Shown here: piece by piece, positions 44,050 to 56,764 of the stretch
Layout: the number at the start of each line of letters is the position of its first letter
Position numbering within the stretch: the stretch's first letter is position 1
NCBI GenBank assembly: GCA_946894095.1
Contig: OX335646.2
Span: forward strand, 14,502,077 to 14,566,076
Origin: Incurvaria masculella
Taxonomy: Eukaryota > Arthropoda > Insecta > Lepidoptera > Incurvariidae
DNA: 64,000 nucleotides
Reading direction: 5' to 3'
The notes under the pieces: generated by a model
Databases searched by the model: none
What the model was told of the DNA's origin: nothing
Seen by the model: only the letters and a program-made list of their open reading frames with translations
Made by a program: the position numbers and the translations under genes

Positions 44050-44345
44050 ATGCCATACCGTTAATCTCCGCCCGTTCATGCACCATTTTCGTTCTCTTTC
44101 TGAGTCGGATGAGTGCATTTCTTCACGAATGCAAGCTGTACCATGCGTCGAAATGTAGGTCCCTTTACTGCGTGATTTCTTCCGACTGGGCTGCCCGGGT
44201 TGCAATGAATGAAAGCAAAAATGATAGTGGCAATAATTTTTTTTCCACATTTTAGATCCTGTTAAAGGGAAGGTCCTGGCATGGCACCTAATTCTTTCGA
44301 TAATACGGTATGCTGTGTGTGAGCTAATATCATAAATGTTACTTA
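44050..44345 (+). mobile_element. tRNA-head type SINE, degraded
   Basis: ACCATTTTCGTTCTCTTTCTGAG, CTTCACGAATGCAAGCTGTA, then a scrambled middle, then GGAAGGTCCTGGCATGGCACCTAATTC. Only the family order is recognisable and the middle of the body is lost. Confidence 0.55.
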
Positions 44346-46061
44346 AGAATTGTCTAATCCAAAACATAAAAAACCCTTCGAAGACGAGAAAAAGTGGATG
44401 GTAAATTTTCGTGCGAAAACCGAAACACGGTTTTGAAGCCAAAACTCTAGTAAAACGTTGATCTGTAGCATAGTGCTGAATTTCTGGCACAGTTGCTTCA
44501 TGAAAACCACTAATAGGTATTGTAACATCTTGACTCTAATCTAGGTTGCGTAAAACACAATTTAATAGACCTTGAACATTCTCATTGTTTTAAAATTGCT
44601 TGCAGCGATTTCATTGTGTAAACGCTGCGAACTGCCACTGCCATGGTGCACATTGGGAAATTTAACTAATTGTACATAAAGCCGTGATTTTAAATTTTAT
44701 TAAAATAAACAATTATTATAATCGTGTAAACATAAATGTAGGTATTTCCGTGATGCAGCCACTTGCAATTTCGTCATGATATTTCGTCATGATGAATGGT
44801 TAGAAGACCGTTAAGTAGGTATTATTGAGTTTTAAAAATTTGTAATCCCACAGTAAGGGTTGATGGTTGGGGATTGGAGGGTTGGGGTTGATTTTCGAAG
44901 AAAATATTAGCAATAATTATAGGTAAATCGAACATTATTTCTAAATAAACAAGCCTTTAGATGAGAGACTGGTTTGGGCGCTTAATCATTTATTTACAAT
45001 ACACTCTTACGTTATCATGTCTCTACTAGAACTTCGTATCGCTTTATTTGACGTTTTTTATACATATTTTTAAACCAAACTCAAAACAAACAACCCTAGC
45101 TCTCGGAAATATATCCGATATTGGTTAAAATTTTATATTTTCACCTCCAGAATAGCCCGCCGCCAATGTACTTCTGTTACACCAAGATGCATGGAGCGAC
45201 AAAATCATACATTCCAACCTTCAATCCAGTTCCCATCAGAATAAACGATATCAAATTGTTCACGCCGCATTCTACGCCGACTCGGCTAGATCGCTCCGTG
45301 ATCTCGACCGTCTCACGGACCTCACAAAAACTTGTAGCCCTGGGTAGGTACAGTCAACCAAAGGTTAAAGGATACACTTCCGGTTAATCGCAAAAATTAA
45401 TGGTGTTTAAACACCATTAATTTTTGTAGGGGGTAGGGGTTGTATTTAAATACAACCTCTGATAAAAAAAAATGTGTTTTGTTTACTCAGTAGCTAGTAG
45501 ACATCATTAACTATGTTTGAATCTATACTCAACAATATAATTGTATTCAAAAGTCAAAGTATTTGGACTGTTCATCTTTTCATTGAACCGGATGTGTATC
45601 CTAAACTCTTTGTTCGACTGTACATCGCTGCGCACGCGATGCGACCTAACAGCCCATACGCTTCACATTGTTGGCGGGAGAAATGTTTCGTGGGCACAGA
45701 GTAAGCAGTGGGTATGTCCGAGTGTAAGCAAATTGAATTAGGCAACGGTATTTTCAAGCAGCGTACGACTGCGGCTCAAGGCGGCGCGGCGCGGCGTCCA
45801 TTCGGATCGTTAAGATATTATGTGACGGGTCGATAACATCTATTTACGAACGCTATCAGAAGCTCGAAGATCAATTATGTATCAATTAGACGATCTTATA
45901 TTGTTAAATAGAATTCGGTCAGATGAAAAGAATTACCTAGTTCAACTTATATGAAGCTCATCGAAATATATTAAATTTTTGTCAAAATAAAAGGACGAAT
46001 TTCATTAACTAAAAATATCACGCACACTTATATGATACTTAATCAATATTAATAGTAATGT
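44346..46061. other. unassigned AT-rich stretch
   Basis: Only the twin palindromes at 45391-45457 stand out. Confidence 0.4.
45391..45457. repeat. two adjacent perfect palindromes (36 bp and 20 bp)
   Basis: 45391-45426 is a loopless palindrome centred on GTGTTTAAACAC. 45438-45457 is GGTTGTATTTAAATACAACC. They are separated by 11 bases of G-rich sequence. Confidence 0.9.
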
Positions 46062-46275
46062 TTTTTTTTATGTAAATAAACATAGATGACTAATAATACT
46101 ACACCCACTATCATGATATTAGCCCAAAACTATTTCCTTATATTGCATGCCCACGTTGAACTGGTTGGAAAACACGGACCATTGCTCATTCAATGCGGTG
46201 GTACCAGCCGAGGCGGGATTAACCCTAAAGAAAGGTAACCTAATTATGTAGTGGAATCCGAACTACTATTGTCAA
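46062..46275 (-). mobile_element. SINE body fragment
   Basis: Minus-strand copy starting at a T run, with ATAATACTACACCCACTATC, GATATTAGCCC, GTTGAACTGGTTGGAAAACA and GGTGGTACCAGCCGAGGCGG. The head is missing. Confidence 0.6.
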
Positions 46276-46834
46276 CAGTCAGCTATTACGACATGCACGG
46301 GATTTAATGCAGCGCAATACAGATCACTCATACTATTTTTAAATAGCCGAACCCATAAGGCAAACGCTGCTATAGTATTCATCATAGATTATTAGGACAT
46401 ACACAATGACATAATGATCGGCAAAACCCGGGCACATGGGTACTCGTAACTTACATTGTGATGTACTGTCCGGGATCTATTAGGATGTTAGTTCCGAACG
46501 AATGCAAATTGAAACGAGCGCGCTTGCGGTTCTGCAAGAGCTATGGTGACATCCGCCGGACTGTGCCATTGTGAGCGGAGCCGCACTAATAACTGTGTAA
46601 TTGGCTCGAGGTTAACTGCGGTCAATGCGCGACACTCCGCTGCGGCGGCGCCGCGTCCCTTCGTCACCTGGCCGACCGGCTCTGCCAGCGAGGAAGAAAG
46701 CATGGGGGTGAAAACCGAAACTCGTTTAAATGGAGGCGGGGCGGCGCGGCGGCGGCGGCTGTGTAGTCACTTTTACATACATTGACGGTTACACAATAAT
46801 TCAGTGATTCAAGGTTTTTCGTAAAAGATTGCTT

Positions 46835-46950
46835 TCGCGTTCACTTACGAATTCGCTCGCTATGATGTTCTCGAGTTGCAACGACACGTAAGAAAATGTA
46901 ATAGCATCATGGAACCATATTCAGTGCAACGAGCATTCAATGACTGTGTG
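46835..46950. repeat. H-related repeat
   Basis: GTTCACTTACGAATTCGCTC, ATGTTCTCGAGTTGCAACGA and CACGTAAGAAAATG, paired with the copy at 37955-38080. Confidence 0.5.
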
Positions 46951-47689
46951 GCATACGACACACCGCCGGATTCCCATACAATTATATGGTCACTTTGACC
47001 ATACGGCGGATACGCGATATCGACCGCATGCCACTTCTCCTTCCATTCTTGTTTCGATCAGCACTCACGCCTTCCTTGCTCGCTGGTTCGGCATGCTTCG
47101 GCCGCAGTCACAACTCCGTCCGGCGACAGATGCGGCTCTATTAAGACGTAGCTGTCGCCACAATTACTTCCTCCTCGCCACCGCCCGTCACACAATGGAT
47201 AATTTATGACCATTCTTGATTAGAGCTCTTTGATGGTCGACCAATGCCAAGCGGTACCGTGCTGGCGACACAAAGCCGCCCGAAGCCGTGACCCCAACAA
47301 AATGATTAGGAATCGACCGAAATGACATTCAGGATTTGTTACATCGCTTTGGTTACTTTTCGAGACAGGAAATGGCCTACAGACCAACTTACGATTCAAC
47401 TTGAGTTCGGGATTTCGATTGAGGTGAGCACGAATTCACGCGTTCACGACCTACCCAAGTCCCATTTCGACACTCAATTAATTGGACTCATTTCTGTATT
47501 TAATGCAGCTGATATTAACGAATTATTTCAATTGCAGTCATTGAATACGCATTTCATGGGCGTTCCGTGAGCCAGATCTAGAGCGTTAAATACCATTCCT
47601 GTGCAGTAATCAGTAGCGGTACGTTCACACCGGTTTCCTCCGGTGAGAGACGCCTAGATGGAGCTATGCGTGTCGTTCTGATGAACCAT

Positions 47690-47842
47690 TTGGAGGGTCG
47701 GGTCCACAGAGTTGGGAATAGGTTAGAGGTTGGCATGGCACCAAATTCCTTCGGGAATGTGGTGTATTGGGCTAATATCATAACGGCAGTTGTGTGGTAT
47801 CAGCCATCCATGTCGGGTCGCATAAAAAAAAAAAGATATGCC
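47690..47842 (+). mobile_element. SINE 3' end with A tail
   Basis: GGCATGGCACCAAATTCCTT, TGTGGTGTATTGGGCTAATA and CATCCATGTCGGGTCGCATA end in A(11). This is a 5'-truncated copy. Confidence 0.65.
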
Positions 47843-50800
47843 TGCCCTCTGACCTCACTAGTGCGCTTGTCGCTGTCTTAAAAAATTCCAACTCCAGAGA
47901 TTACCATGCGTCGGTCGCACGCTTGCTAGTAAAGGCCTTATAGCGCGAGAATGTTTTATGGGAATCTATGAAGCTCTCTCCGGCTGATGGTGGTCAGCGC
48001 GTATTTTGCTGCCATCTCTCCGGCGCGTCGCTCGGCAGACGTTCTGTATCCTGCGCTCAGTGCTGCGCTGACCGACGCACAGCGTACGCACTCCGCGCGT
48101 AAGTTACTAGGGGGTAGCCGGCGTAGGATGTGAGAAAATATGTGAGGGAATTCGATTAATTTTGCATTAATCAGAATAGTTTATGTCATACCTTCTGCGC
48201 TTTTACTGGGTAGAATATTTGGCATTCACTTCTGATTGGTGCAGAACTGATTCAATTATCTCACATACCTATTATCCAGTAGTATTATCCAGTTCAGCCC
48301 CTAGTATAAACACGATAGCGTACATGATTCGATACCGATCGAACTGTCTACCGAACTAGAGACTTTTTCCAGTTTAGCTATTAGTTCGTTAAATATTTTG
48401 ATTAGCAGTCTAAAGTAATTGAAGATGTTTCTTTGTGTTTTAGAAATATTGGAATACAATAAAGCCTTTTTACAATCTCTTGTCAGCTGCGTGATGACAT
48501 AATAAATACTTTGTTTATTTTACGAATACTTAAAGTATGCAGTAATCATGGAATTCGTAGTCACTTCTATTTTGTTTACCATAAAAATCACAAATTACCA
48601 ACATTTGGTTTCGCGAAACCGATGGTCAGCACGCGCTCACCGTCGCGTCCGTGGAGCACTGAAAAAGCCTAAATAATGGCTTATCTGGAGCACGAACGTT
48701 AGAACAATTCTGATAAAAGTGCGACTAGTTCTATATTGAACAAATGAAGTCAGTTCAAGATAAAGAAACATAAAAGGGCGACAAGCGCGCGCTAGTGAGG
48801 TGAATAGATAGTCATTTCTAGCCTATTCCGAATTCAGCGGTCGGGTATGTCCGGGCCGTGTCCGAGACGACACGTGAGTGAGAATAGCTGAGTCGATGGC
48901 GGTCGGTGGCAGGCACGCGGATCCAGAGTTAGCACAGGAAACCGCTCGTTATCCACGCAATTACACGCACATCTCACTCGTTGCTATCGTGGCTGATTTT
49001 CGCAGAGTTTACACGATAGAGAGAAAGGGAGTAGAAGTGTCGCGTGACCGTTAGTCGCTACTCTGCCGCGTGGACAAATTGTGCATATACTCTTATGGGA
49101 AGCCGGACGCGCGTCGTGAGTCTTACCGTCCAAACATGGCCACCGCGCAGAAGAGCCCCAAAAACGCGTTCGCTGAGTCAGTTCCCATCAATAGGTCTGC
49201 GACTATGTTTGCGTGTGGCATAGGTAGCTGGACTCTGAGATTTTAAAATTGTAAAAAACCAAGGCCAAGGCACAGATTTTACACGCCGACGGCGAATTAA
49301 ACTACCTAAATCCTCTTTCACGCCCTAAAAGTTGTCAGATATTAATCAAAATTTCAATCATTTAGACAGCTTGATTTTTTGTCCGTATGTTTTTTCGTTT
49401 TTATATAAATATCTGTATTTTCCAGTAAACAAATAATCTAAAATTACATTAAAAAAGACAACTTTTTTCAATGTTATTATAAAACATTTTGGTATCATAG
49501 CATAAAGACGTAGGTCTCTACAATAAGAATCCTAGAACTTTCAAGTCCTAGTAAAACATTTAGAGCATATCGCCCGTAGTATTGAAAACTGATGGGTCGG
49601 TAGTTTTCGAAAAATGGAGACACCGAATCTAATAGCAGGCGCCGATGGGCATCTCCATCTTTCTTTTATCTGAGGTTCACACCGAGTCGCGACGTTTCCT
49701 TACATCAACAATATTCACCCATATTGTTTTACAAGTGAAGACGTAATAATGGAGAAGATGAAATCATAACAGCGGGCCAGATGTGCTAGACGGAAACATG
49801 TGTTGTTTCTGGGGCTCAACTCCCTCGCAGCGGATATAATTACGAGACGTCGTTTATGACACCGAGGGTCCGGAAATGCGGTTCAGGTGATCATAAATAT
49901 AAAAAAAACCTAATATACTTTTCTGCGTTGTTATCTGTTTTTTTACATATCCGTCCGAATATTTCCCAAACCTTTACATTTCTATGGATTGTCCAAGTCG
50001 ACGTTTCGTCCATCTCAATGTGGACTTCTTCAGGAAGTGGAGCGACCTAGTGGACTTAGTTTTTTTTAATATTGTGTAACATAAGTGAAAGTATAAAAAT
50101 ATTGTTATTATGAATTAATTAAATATTGATTTTAGCAATAATGAATTATTATGTTTAAAGCTTTAAGAATGGTATTTTTAATATAGTTCTGATATTACCT
50201 AGGTCCTAGTAAGATAATTTAATGAATGACTATTTTATTTAATTTTATTCAAGAAACAAAATTCTTAAGAATAAATAATAGAAAATATATATGTTTACCT
50301 AGCAAAGTTTCCATTTAAATACATAACCCAGAAGGTAAACAATAAATCAGTTTAAATAACAGATAATTGACAAATAAATAAAAATATGTTTCCTCTACAA
50401 ATAATTTTCATAACTCAAAAGCTAGCTAAGAATTGAAAAAAAGAAAAAAAAATCACGAACGAGAGTAAACAATTGTAAAAAAGAGACACTATGACGGCGT
50501 AGAAAACCAATCAAAATCTTGAAATTCTGCGTCATGCGTAGCACCACCTACGCAGTACAAAATATTATTTAATGATATTAGTTTTTCTTGCTGGTAAATG
50601 AAACAGATTATGTAATAATATCCAATGACAGAATATTAGCCCATCAGCCTTCCCTTCAGTGCTAATATTATACGAAACGAGCGAACTTAACCTTAAAGTA
50701 GGGATTAATGCATAGGATCATTACATAGGTATGAAATAATCTGCAATGGCAAAAAAATACATTTTTTTATTTAAAATGTTACTCAGCTCTTGAAATCTTA

Positions 50801-51235
50801 CAATTATAAAATATTCAGACTTCCGTACGAAAAAGTATGTTCAGCGGGATTCTATGTTGTCTTAGAAATACTCCTTTCGACTCTGACACCGTGTATACCT
50901 ATACCTATATACTTTATGTGCTTCATTTTTATTACACGTTTCATGTAGCACGCCCGTTGTGAAGCCAGAAATGTATGATTATTTTTAAAACGAGCTTGGG
51001 TATACCTACCTCATAATCGCTGAATGCATTGCATCCTGTGCGTCATAGGATTCTGGACGGTATCCAAGTCGTTGCTCCATATAATATTTCGATAGATTAT
51101 CAGGCCATTTAGTCAAACCCAAAACAGCCTCCATAACCAATATTTTTACGAAATTAACATATGGGGACAGAATAAGTAATGGTGTAGAATAGAGATAGGG
51201 ACGGCAAGCAGTAGAAATTGGTAATATGAATTAAA
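47843..51235. other. unassigned stretch with a GC-rich half
   Basis: 47940-49200 is GC-rich and free of placed repeats, a reasonable place for promoters or leader exons. 49250-51235 is AT-rich with nothing recognised. Confidence 0.35.
49127..49180 (-). other. candidate non-coding 5' exon of Sema1a (weak)
   Basis: In a GC-rich block the minus strand reads GCGGTGGCCATGTTTGGACG followed by a good donor GTAAGA (49126-49121). If joined to the acceptor at 20854, the ATG here reads in frame into the 19-codon upstream ORF, giving a 25-codon leader ORF. The right boundary is arbitrary. This is only a candidate: frame agreement has a one-in-three chance, and other GC-rich blocks at 46480-46760 and 32150-32520 are equally possible leaders. 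Confidence 0.15.
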
Positions 51236-51450
51236 GAAGAATTTGTGCAGCTCGTGGTTTAGGGGCTAGAGGACTTGCCTTTCATGCGAGAGGTTATAGG
51301 TTGAAATCCTCGCCACCTTTTTTTTTCTTAGTAATGCGACCTATACCATGGTTCAGAACGCATGACACCCAGGACACACCCCTGTAGTTCCGGCTTTCCT
51401 CACGATGTTTTTTCTTCGTAAGCATTGGTTTTACACATAATCAGATAGCA
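51236..51450 (+). mobile_element. M: tRNA-derived SINE
   Basis: The head has an A-box-like GTGGTTTAGGGGCTAGAGG, an anticodon-loop-like CTTTCAT and a B box GGTTGAAATCC, followed by a T run and an unrelated body. The 3' part contains GGCTTTCCTCACGATGTTTT, a motif I associate with lepidopteran SINEs and LINEs. The ends do not form an acceptor stem, so this is not a functional tRNA gene. Confidence 0.65.
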
Positions 51451-51652
51451 CCTCTTATACAATTCAACTTGGGAACCACTTACCAGATTTTTATAGGAGC
51501 AAATCACTGTAAAGAAGCAAACTAGATTTTCCCTCTTATTACAAAGTTTACCTTACTCCTCACCTCTCGTATGATTGAGCGCGATGGTAAGTAGCCTATA
51601 GTTGTTGGAAATAATCGTACGTATTTAGATAGATATAAACCGTATCAACCTC

Positions 51653-52040
51653 TGTTGGCCACGGTACCCGAGTGGTGCGACGCCTTGCGATTCGATAAGC
51701 TGAGTAACCACCTCTGAGTGCGGTTGGGTTCCGGATAGGTGTCCATTTTCAACCGTTGAGGCTGGCCGTGGTTCGGATTTCCCGTAAAACTGTAGGTGGT
51801 AGGGTTTAAGCCCGCCCGGGTTGCTACCACCGCATTGGATGAAACTATGGTTGAAGCGGCAATGAAAAATTGTCCGTGTTTTCAAATCATTGGTGTTTAC
51901 CATCCAGTTCAGTGTACCCGTGCTCATAAAAGGGATGGTCCTGCCATGGCACCGAAAACCTGCGGGTATGTGGTATACAGGCTAATATCATAACGGTAGT
52001 GTTGTGGTCTCAGCCATCCATGTCAGGTTGTAAAAAAATA
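51653..52040 (+). mobile_element. SINE family B copy with diverged head
   Basis: The head reads GGCCACGGTACCCGAGTGGT, then GCGATTCGATAAGCTGAGTA, then CCGGATAGGTGTCC. The body is complete and ends ATGTCAGGTTGTAAAAAAATA. A short insertion (AAATCATTGGTGTTTA) interrupts the usual TTTTCCATCCAGTTCA segment near 51882-51897. The sequence is otherwise nearly full length. Confidence 0.75.
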
Positions 52041-52616
52041 TATTCATTAATATCGTTAACTCAAACCCGGGCTACGGGGCTTGGTCAAGACTTCTCCATT
52101 TACCACCACTCCCAACATTTACAATTAGTTCCTATAATATACGTTGTCCGTCAATTGTCGGTACAAAGGATCCGCATAAATTCACGATACCTTGCAAATG
52201 CCCCACCACGATGTGTGAGAAAGCGCGGAGCGAGCGTACCGTGAGATCGTCAGCAACAAAAGACACAATATCACTAGGTAGTTTGTCAACCTCACTTCCC
52301 ACACAATGGCGACATACACTAGAGTCAAGCAAAAACATTCGGAACAAGGAATCTAGGAGCTAATCACGCTGCGGCGGAGATGGAGGCTCGGGGGTGGCGG
52401 AGCCTGTGGGGGTGGCAGAGAGGAAACAATGGAGCTCCACAATGAGCGAGAAACTACAACACAAGTTATACATACAGACATACTTACTACAGCAGCTGGG
52501 GTGGTACGATATCCTGGGCACCGACACTATTAAGGGACTTTGTAGGCAAAAACAAATGTAAGAAAATTGCTACAGAAAGACGCTACAGTTGAAGTCGATT
52601 GAAACCTGTTAGTTTG

Positions 52617-53085
52617 ATATGTTTGCTGTGTGGGTTCCGGCACGTTAAATAATACAAATCGGCCAACTGAAATTCTTCTCGTGTGTGGCCTATAAGGCGA
52701 CTAAGGGCTGATTTTTCATTCCTCAAATAGTACTTATCAGACAGATAGCACAAATTCACGTTTGTCAAAAGACAGATATTCATTGCCGGAGAATTATATC
52801 TTCTATCACAATTATCTCACTTTAATTATTATATCGGACTTACTATATCGGATAGATAAGCAGAAACTTAATTAAATCCGTCGAATAGTTATCTGACTGT
52901 TTATCTGACCATTGAAAAATCAGCCCTAAGGGATTCATCATTAGTGCTTCAGATTTCAGGCTAGATGGCAGGGTATTCCCGTCTGGGTTATACCATTGCA
53001 TTAAATTAACCGTGGTCGAAGCAGCAATATCAATTTCTAGTGTTTTTCATGGAGTTCAATATATCCGTGCAACACAAAGTAGAAT
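52617..53085 (+). mobile_element. family K SINE-like element interrupted by a small MITE
   Basis: The left part TTTGCTGTGTGGGTTCCGGC ... GTGTGTGGCCTATAAGGCGACTAA is separated from the right part GGGATTCATCATTAGTGC ... CCGTGGTCGAAGCAGCAATA by the J element (52705-52926). The 3' body resembles family B. Confidence 0.55.
52705..52926. mobile_element. J: 222-bp MITE with TAA target duplication
   Basis: Terminal inverted repeats GGGCTGATTTTTCA at both ends, flanked by TAA (52702-52704 and 52927-52929). The termini continue into an imperfect fold-back (TCAGACAGATA / TATCTGACTGTTTATCTGA). A TWA-type 3-bp duplication is typical of PIF/Harbinger elements. Superfamily assignment is inferred from this only. 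Confidence 0.65.
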
Positions 53086-54074
53086 ATCTTTGTGGGCAAA
53101 TTGTTGACAATATTTCTTTGTTTGCACAAAACGCTGAAAGATAACATTTGTATTTTTGATAAACGTTTGTGCGTCTGCATAGTGTGATGCACCAACGTTT
53201 TAAAGGAATGGACTAGATATACGTGCCCTGCAACGGCGCGCAAAATATTTGCTTCGACATCGACAAGCAAATGTCATATAATTAACCGGTCTTGGCGACA
53301 TACTCACGCAAAATCAAAGAAATGTAAATAATTTGAAACAGTGCAAAATATCTATCATCGGCGAATGTTTTAATCATATTTCTAATATATAATCATAATT
53401 TTTGGTACGTTTTCATAAAACACTTAAACGACACGCTGAAAGTGATAGCAAACCATATTATTCCGGGAGGTCGCAAAATTTTTGGTCACAATAAGGTAAA
53501 TGGCTGAATCTGGGTTCACAAGGTTAGAGACCAACCGTCTGATGAAATATGTCAATCTGCCTGCGCGAAATGGTTGCATTATCTAGATTGGCAATACAAA
53601 ATAGATGTTGGTATATACCTACTAACGAATATACAGATTTTCTTGACATATTGAAATCTATTAATTATGCAACAATAACCAGTCGGTTTTTTAATTAAGC
53701 TAGCTAAAGTCTGTAATCTAAATCGCTCATAACTACGAAATGCAATCAAAATTTGTTAGTTTTGGTTTTATTGAGCCAGTATGTACTGATGATTTCATAC
53801 TTCGTTATTTTCAGCCAATTACCTAATCACAAATGGTTTTTGTCACTATAAATTTTTAAGGTGCCTTATCTAAGTAACGCAACACTTGGCGCAGGCAGAC
53901 CGACACCTTTTGCTTCAGAGGGTTGGTCTCTATCATGTGAACCCATTTTCAGCCATATACGTTATGGTTACCATTTTTGGCGTGACCACCTAGACTATAA
54001 ACATCTCTCGTCCATTCCTTTTTTAACGCTCTTGGTACCATAACCCCGAATGCAAACATACTTACTCCGACATC

Positions 54075-54365
54075 ATGCAGTGATAAATAACATCATTCCG
54101 TAACATGCAGGAAACACAAGTTGTCGTGTTCGAGTAGTGTCCGACCCGAGGGTAACCTAATCACGACTTGCCATTGAGGCGCGCCAGCTGGTATGGTCCG
54201 GGGTCCGGGGGTACCTCCTTGCCAGCGAGCATGCAATGACCGGAGTGGCGAGCAAAACTCATTCCTGTGGCGGCAGCGTAGCCACGAGTAAGTGGAAAAG
54301 TTCTAACTGTAGTTAGTTCGCTTACGAATTCAGGACGAGCAACATCGAATGTACGTTTCGCTTAA
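54075..54365 (-). mobile_element. H-family fragment
   Basis: CAGGAAACACAAGTTGTCGT, TGAGGCGCGCCAGCTGGTAT, then GGCGGCAGCGTAGCCACGAG and AGTTAGTTCGCTTACGAATT match the inside and arm of the element at 43331-43915 in reverse. Confidence 0.6.
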
Positions 54366-54437
54366 TAGTGCCCTGTGAAGTTTTTACATGCTCTTAGGCT
54401 CTTAGGTGTTGTTGGAACAAGAGAAAATCATATGAAA

Positions 54438-54725
54438 TCGTCAGCCTCGTTAGCCCAGTAGCGACCTTGCGATTCGATAAGCTTGGTAAAGTAACTCTGA
54501 GCGCGATTGGGTTGTAGATGGGTGACCGTTTTCTACCGTTGAGGCTGGCCGTGCTTCGGATTCGATGTCATACTTAGGTCCTAGGTGTTATTTCTGCCAT
54601 CGCATTAAAAACAAAATTGTCCGTGTTTTCCATCCTGTTCAATGTAGGTGGCGATGTAGCAATATATGGAAGGTCCTGGCATGGCACCTACTTCCCATGT
54701 GGGGTGTTAGGCTAAATGCTGGCTG
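54438..54725 (+). mobile_element. SINE family B copy, degraded
   Basis: The head CGTCAGCCTCGTTAGCCCAG and GCGATTCGATAAGCTTGGTA, with GTAGATGGGTGACC, can be read. The body is shortened in the middle (TACTTAGGTCC joined to CATCGCATTAAAAAC), and the 3' end stops at GTGTTAGGCTAA. Confidence 0.7.
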
Positions 54726-55599
54726 TCGGTTTCCATCGCTACTACCGCCCATCCATGCTCACTGCAGTGCGTTGCCGATTGCGCCTACACGAGGCTGGTG
54801 AGTAATGCCGTATCGGCTTCGACCGACGTATCGGCAGCCGATTGCCAATACCGCTGTCCTCCAAGCTGGCTTGACCCGCACATGCCTGGACCCTGACCCG
54901 GCGGTTTGCACTGACAATCGGCGATCGTTGTCCATCGATACTTGTAGGTAACGCGATGCCATCCATGTTAAAGGCGGGGTGCTTCCCCAAAGTTTGATAT
55001 TGGGACCATTTTCCATCGAAACTGTTTAATGGCGCGGTGGGCGTGATAACACCTGATTGCATTCAGTTCCATAAGGGGCGTAAATGAAACCATACTTTGT
55101 TATTTTTAAAAATAACTACGACCCGTTTAGGAATTCAGTATTTCTAGCTGCAAGTACCGGACATCAAGAAATACCGGAGAAATAGTGATGGCATACATTT
55201 TTATCAGATCGATATAATACATGCTTTAAACCTATGTAAAAATACAGGTCCGTTCGATGTCTTTCTAGTCGGAAAAAGGCATCAATCCATCCGAAGTTCA
55301 TCTTTGTTCGTGGAAGGTCTTATTGTGTTAATAAATTCCTGAACATTTTCTGATATTGAACTTTCCTTCTATGTTCTATTATACATTTTCTCAGTTGGGT
55401 AAAGTTTTAGTAACTGGTGTCATCCGTCTTGCTCTAAAGTAGTACGATTCAGTAGTGGGCGGTGTGTAAACATATTTAGATAGTAATCGTGTTTATCTAA
55501 GTTATTAGACAAATTTCTACACACAGAAAAATTAATAGTGCTCTCATACAATTCAAGGTTATGCATCCGATAACGGAGATTAATTTAAGGTTTGGTTGA

Positions 55600-55790
55600 A
55601 ACATGTCGAGCAGTTCATTGAGTAAACAGTACTGTGACTGTATCTCACGGCCACTCCAACAGTGTCCCACGGTAACAGCTCGTTTCCGCCTCTATGTGTG
55701 GCAAATTACCGTTCCATGGCTGTCCCACAGCAACAACGAGCATGGAAGGACGGAAGTAGCAACCGAAACAAGTTTGTATCGGCCGCGGTG
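55600..55790. repeat. H-related repeat fragment
   Basis: GAGCATGGAAGGACGGAAGT and AGCAACCGAAACAAG correspond to the arm seen inverted at 56815-56885; the left part is diverged. Confidence 0.4.
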
Positions 55791-55904
55791 CCGGGCGTAG
55801 CAGGCGCAGCTACTTGTCCTAAACATACAACGGCAGCACCGTCGGCGAATGAGTTCAATAACGAATTCACTTACTCTGATATTGTATAGTTTCGACACCC
55901 AAGA

Positions 55905-56090
55905 ACTTAGCTCCGATTGCAGAAAGAGACGTCTGAGTTAATAAATGTTTAAACACGTCACTTTTAATGAACCGCATGAAGTTGATCTAGCTCCCTTACA
56001 TACAGTCCATAAAAAATTACGAGTTTAATCTTACGTTGACGTTGATTTTGATGTTTGTCCTTTCGTGCACTCTGACCTTAGTGCAATGGA
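55905..56090. mobile_element. O element, second copy
   Basis: GTCTGAGTTAATAAATGTTT, ACACGTCACTTTTAATGAAC and TTTGTCCTTTCGTGCACTCT parallel the copy at 17945-18105. Confidence 0.55.
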
Positions 56091-56439
56091 CATTCGATGT
56101 TGCGCGGCCCGAATTAATAAGCTAACTATCTACAGTTAGACGTTTTCCACTTTCTTTTCATTTTCATTTCGTTTAATTAAACTTTTTTGGTAGTCAAACT
56201 ACACTACGTTACGTAAAAAACTGAATGATCCGCGGATTCTATCAACTCTGTAAAGAAGAATCCGCAAAGAAACTTTACGAGTTTTCCGTCCACAGTAATG
56301 AAGTACATACTTAGAACTAAATGCTACTGCCAAACAATGTTTTGTAGAACAGCTTAAGACAAAGAACAAGAACGAAAGGAACAACCACCCTCAGTGCAAA
56401 TGTATTAGAAATAGAACTTACATAATTACAGTTCGATAA

Positions 56440-56712
56440 GTAAATTTCGTCACGAATGCGAGCTGCTCCATGGTTCGGAATCCATGTAAAACTGTAGGTC
56501 CCCTTCCCCTACTAGGTGGTAGGGTTTAAGCCCGCCGGGGCTAGTACCATCGCATTGGATGAAAATAGGGTCGAATCGGCAATGAAACATTGTCCGTGTT
56601 TTCCGTCCAATTCGTCTCATAAAGGAAAGGTCCTGGCATGGCATGTATTGGGCTAATATTAAAATGGTAGTTGTGTGGTATTAGCCATCCATGTCAGGTT
56701 GCATAAAAAAAA
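56440..56712 (+). mobile_element. SINE fragment, tRNA-head type body
   Basis: It starts inside the segment AATTTCGTCACGAATGCGAG and continues through GTAAAACTGTAGGTCCCCTT to CATGTCAGGTTGCATAAAAAAAA. The head is absent. The body matches the minus-strand copy at 7109-7525. Confidence 0.7.
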
Positions 56713-56764
56713 ACTAACAATAATACAATAATATGTATAATCTTACAAGTATTATCTGTTGTAA

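Noticed and set aside
44041..44490. 149-codon minus-strand frame
   Set aside because: Overlaps a degraded SINE on the opposite strand; no domain.
51250..51325. Possible functional tRNA-Glu gene
   Set aside because: The acceptor stem does not pair and a SINE body follows; treated as a SINE head.
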